64,000 nt of DNA from Serilophus lunatus (taxonomy: Eukaryota; Chordata; Aves; Passeriformes; Eurylaimidae), in contig VXBA01000317.1 of assembly GCA_013399895.1 (NCBI GenBank), positions 292,020 to 356,019 on the forward strand. The letters are read 5' to 3'. Within the stretch, counting starts at the first letter, position 1; each line of letters opens with the position of its first letter. A program made the position numbers and the translations under genes. Below are positions 60,996 through 64,000 of this stretch, in pieces. The notes under the pieces were generated by a model. It was not told the origin of the DNA, made no database searches, and saw only the letters and a list, made by a program, of their open reading frames with translations.

Positions 60996-63065
60996 GTAAA
61001 TTTTGAAGGACATTCTAATTATTTACAAATTATAAAATTTACAATTACAAAAGAAATCAGGATCATGATCATTAACTACAGCAAGTCCAGTTTTGTGAAA
61101 AAATATATTCAAAAATTAAATATCAAAAGAAAATGAAGTTCATTATTGAAAAAAAAACAAAACAACAAAAAACCCTTCCATAAATTATTTTGCAGAAATG
61201 CTCAAGACACTGACAGAATATTTTAACACGTTTGCTGGTACTGGCTTTGGGTGCTTGAAATCCAACCAGCTGCTCTGCTGCCCCTGAGGAGCTGCTGCCC
61301 AGCACAGCCAGGCCGGGGGGGCTGTGGGGGGGTTGTACCTTGGGTTCTCTTGGTGAGCTCAGAGAACCCGGGGCTGGTGTTCCCAACCCCTGCCAGGCTG
61401 CAGAACAGGTGGGAGTTGTGAGGAGCCCCAGGCCCCCTGAGCCTGCTGGGGGTCACTGCAGCTCCTGCTGGGATGGAGGAAAGCACAGGTGACCCCAGTG
61501 CCCACGGGCAGTGTCTGACTTCCAGCCCAGAGCTCTGCTGGGAAACCACACTCCCCTGTTCCCAGTCCCGGTGCCTGTCTCTGTTCTCTGTACTGCACCT
61601 CCCATGGACAGTGACAGCTACTCTTCAACAATCCAAGTGGTACCACACTGACAGTGCACTCAGGGCATCTCTGGGGCACCTTCCCACAGGTGGGACCACC
61701 AGGCTTTTCAGCATTAGAGGGAATGTGAGCTTGCACACAAAATACTGTCTCTCACTCGGTTTGTCTATTTTCCCTACCCCTGTTGTTAAGCTGCTACACC
61801 TGTTCTCAAGCAGACACCTGATCAGGAGTTTTGTGCTCTTCCCCTCACTTGGAACTAGAAACATTTACAGCTAAAGTGAAAAAAAATGCAAAAGTGAACC
61901 CGAATAATCAGCCTTGTGTTCTGGTGGTGATGAGTTATGGTGGGCAGGGTCCCACCCTGCTTATTAACAGTATTTTGGAGATTAAAAAGCAGACACTGTT
62001 CTAAAATATTCCACATTGATAGTTGCAGTTACTATCCTGAAACACAAATGCCTTTAGACCTCACCTGGCCTGCTCTGCTGCATTTCCTTGCACAGGCTCT
62101 GCCACATTATGCTAAAGAAGAAACAGCACATTCAGCAGCTAAAACAGAAACAGAAGCCACAGAATCAACCCCCTTCTTCAGACAGTGAATGTTGTGTCAC
62201 AACACCCACCCTGGTTTGGGTCAAAGGGCCAGTTTGGTTCAAGTTTCACTCTCCTGTACTGAGAAGCCCAAACTCACCTGTCCAGAGAAGTCTGTCTAGA
62301 ATCACTTCCTTCTGCCCTCCCCACCCAGCAAGTACCACCTGCTGCCCAGCCCTGGCTCTCCCAAGGGCAGTTCTGTGCTCAGTTCCTGCTCAGGGGGTGG
62401 CAGATCCTACAGGTGGGGGGGGGCATAGCCCGAGCAAAGGGTTGTTCTGCACATGAACATCCCCCAGTTAAACCCTAACTGGCAACTCGGGCTCAAAAAG
62501 GCACTTGAAATATTCCCGTGGTTTGGTCTGGTCTCCTGGGAAGCTGCAGCAGTGTCCAGCACAGTGGGATTCACAGCCAGGGAGGATTCCCCACCCCTCA
62601 CTCACCTGGCTGAGCCCCTCAGAGGAGTCACAGGCACATGTTTTGTGAAACAACCATATTATTCACATCATTTCTGAAAGCAGTGGTTTAATCCCTGTTA
62701 ATTGGAGCTGCCTCACTTACTTGTAGGGTGTTCTGCGTTGCCTGCAGGGCAGTGACAGTCCCCGTGGCAGCTCTGGCTGTGACAGCGCCGTGTTCTGGCA
62801 CCGGCTCTGTGTCCCCCCCACCTCTCTCCTCCTCCAGAGGGCCTTTTCCTCCCCCACATCGCTGCTCTGGCTGCAGGCCAGGCTGATACGAATCGTTTGT
62901 GGGACGAGCTGCAACCAACAGCTCCTGGAGCAGGTGAATCCCTGCAGTGAGAGCGGGAGGTGCCTGCAGCCTGTGGAGCAGCTTCGAGCGGTGCAGAGCC
63001 GTCCTACACAAACACCAGCACCGGAGGCACAGGGGCTGCAGCAGCTCCCACAGCGGGCCCCGGTC
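60996..63065 (-). other. CRB2: CRB2 3' untranslated region (extent inferred)
   Basis: Non-coding sequence between the CRB2 stop codon and the distal signal. It includes an A-rich stretch at about 61148-61175 and a G run at 62415-62425. Open frames here show no family features. If the proximal ATTAAA at 62687-62692 is used, the UTR is only about 0.4 kb and the rest is intergenic. Confidence 0.45.
62687..62692 (-). terminator. CRB2: Candidate proximal CRB2 polyadenylation signal ATTAAA
   Basis: TTTAAT on the + strand reads ATTAAA on the minus strand, the commonest variant signal, about 375 bp past the CRB2 stop codon. Confidence 0.35.
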
Positions 63066-63284
63066 TCAGATCAGCCGCTCTGTCGGGGGCATCTTGATGA
63101 CGTTCCACATTTCCACTCGAGCCCCGTCCTTCTCCTGCCGGCTCGGGCTGTAGGTCCCCTGAGTCGCTCTCCTCCTCTTCATGGCGATGGCCGTGGCTGC
63201 CACCACCACGAGGAGCAGCGCAGCCCCCGCCGCCCCGACTGCTCCCACCACCGAGGAGTGGCTCAGGTGCGCCCACACTCGCTG
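63066..63284 (-). CDS. CRB2: CRB2 terminal exon: transmembrane segment and Crumbs tail
   Basis: The open frame ends at 63066-63068. It encodes a hydrophobic span (VGAVGAAGAALLLVVVAATA), a basic stop-transfer KRRR, and the Crumbs tail: GTYSPSRQE (juxtamembrane FERM-binding motif) and C-terminal ERLI (ligand for the PALS1 PDZ domain). Crumbs proteins set apical polarity in epithelia and photoreceptors. The exon begins after CCGCAG at 63284 or after the second CAG at 63281. The convergent position next to DENND1A indicates CRB2, although RATQGTYSPSRQE is worded more like mammalian CRB1. The EGF and laminin-G exons lie outside the window. Confidence 0.9.
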   Translation of the reverse strand, partial: QRVWAHLSHSSVVGAVGAAGAALLLVVVAATAIAMKRRRATQGTYSPSRQEKDGARVEMWNVIKMPPTERLI

Positions 63285-63543
63285 CTGCGGTAGAACACGG
63301 AGTTACTCAGAGCCTCCACCTGCTTCCTTCTCCCCTCCCGCAGCCCAGCCCCGGTGCTCCCTCTGTGCTGACAGCGCTGCAGGTCCCTGTCCCCTCCCTG
63401 GCACCAGGGAATGCAGGGGTGGCCGGTGACCCTTTTCCTGCTCCTTTTTCACCCACACACACACCCCCAAAGTCCAGCATGTGGCAACTCCAGCACTGCC
63501 CCAAACCCCTGGAATTCCTGCCAGCACCTTCCCTGCACAGTAC

Positions 63544-63699
63544 CCGTGGGAATGTCTAAGAGCACCACGTCACTCCACATGGATTTGTACAAGGATTGCA
63601 GTAATTCCTGACAATTCCCTGTAACGCGGGGGCTGTCACAGGGCAGGAGGTCACAGCTGCTGTTGCTGTTGAAGACTCTGAAAACCTCGTGCACTTGAG
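63544..63699 (-). CDS. Unassigned exon-like open frame beside CRB2
   Basis: On the minus strand, AAACTCTTTCAG precedes a 156-bp open stretch that ends at a GT (GTACTG). It would be a symmetric phase-1 exon of 52 codons: QVHEVFRVFNSNSSCDLLPC, then a third Cys (TGNC), LLQSLYKSMW and VVLLDIPTG. Three cysteines and an N-glycosylation site (NSS) suit a secreted or extracellular segment. It does not have the six-cysteine EGF pattern expected before a Crumbs transmembrane exon, and its phase does not match the preferred start of the exon at 63284. It may be an alternative CRB2 exon, part of another gene, or chance. I do not recognise the sequence. Confidence 0.35.
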
Positions 63700-63903
63700 C
63701 TGAAAGAGTTTAAATGTTTTTCAGCTGTTGACAAAAGCAGAGCAGTCGCACAAAGCAGCCCTGTCCCCCCTCCGTCCCCACGGCTCCTGCGCGGGGCCCA
63801 GGGAGCGGAGCCTGCACTGCCTGTTTGACCCTGCCTTGGAAAGCAGCTTTAGCTGTGCCACTCCTGCCTGGGAGGTGGGTTGGAGCCAGAGCCACGTCAG
63901 CAC

Positions 63904-64000
63904 CTGCCCAGCTCCTGCTGAGGTGAGCGAGGGCCCGTCCAGGGCAGGGAGGGAGGGCAGGGGCTCCCCGGGAGCTGGGGCAGCTCTCCCAGGAACGTCC
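63904..64000 (-). other. Possible partial exon at window edge
   Basis: On the minus strand the sequence from the window edge to a CAG|GTGCTG donor is open in all three frames. In one frame its phase fits the exon-like stretch at 63544-63699. The GC-rich composition makes open frames likely by chance, so support is weak. Confidence 0.15.

Noticed and set aside
1..64000. tRNA, rRNA, CRISPR array, bacterial operon or intact retrovirus
   Set aside because: No cloverleaf boxes, repeat-spacer pattern, operon layout or paired long terminal repeats were seen; the window is spliced vertebrate DNA.

Overview
The window is vertebrate nuclear DNA and most likely avian. It holds the 3' part of one large spliced gene on the + strand and the 3' end of a second gene on the - strand, facing tail to tail. 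The + strand gene is DENND1A (connecdenn 1), a guanine-nucleotide exchange factor for Rab35 on clathrin-coated vesicles. I identify it from eleven coding exons that join in frame into about 793 codons. They run from the central DENN domain, through the dDENN domain, a basic helical linker and SH3-binding proline-rich stretches, to the conserved C-terminal end VEQLRKRWETFE. The - strand gene ends in a transmembrane segment and a Crumbs cytoplasmic tail with the terminal PDZ ligand ERLI. I call it CRB2, the known convergent neighbour of DENND1A in vertebrates. The bird assignment is an inference from the compact introns and the CR1-type repeat end; the species cannot be read from the sequence.

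Layout. Positions 1-3523 are intron, with an AT microsatellite, a strikingly regular G-run array and a CpG-rich patch. The first exon lies at 3524-3649. A 20.6 kb intron (3650-24293) follows, free of coding sequence but carrying several blocks that look like conserved regulatory DNA. Five small exons lie at 24294-27883, one at 33281-33412, and a 15.7 kb intron follows to 49084. That intron carries a two-family minisatellite, a CpG-rich homeodomain/POU/TALE motif block, a CR1-like repeat end, a probable proline-rich cassette exon and a 16-bp perfect palindrome. The last four coding exons are at 49085-49173, 53981-54109, 56320-56578 and 57208-58494, followed by the DENND1A 3' UTR to about 60.5 kb. 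The - strand gene has its 3' UTR between about 61.0 and 63.07 kb, its terminal coding exon at 63066-63284, and an unassigned exon-like stretch at 63544-63699.

How it fits together. In vertebrates the order is CRB2 - DENND1A - LHX2, paralogous to CRB1 - DENND1B - LHX9. Large DENND1A introns rich in homeodomain-type motifs fit a regulatory landscape for the developmental gene LHX2, but that is inference. I saw no complete second gene inside the introns, no tRNA or rRNA gene, no CRISPR array and no intact mobile element. The most notable observations are a very weak splice donor at what I infer to be the junction where the human short isoform DENND1A.V2 diverges, an apparent unlisted proline-rich exon, the G-quadruplex-prone 10-bp array, and the unidentified exon-like sequence next to CRB2. 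I found no clearly new biological system.
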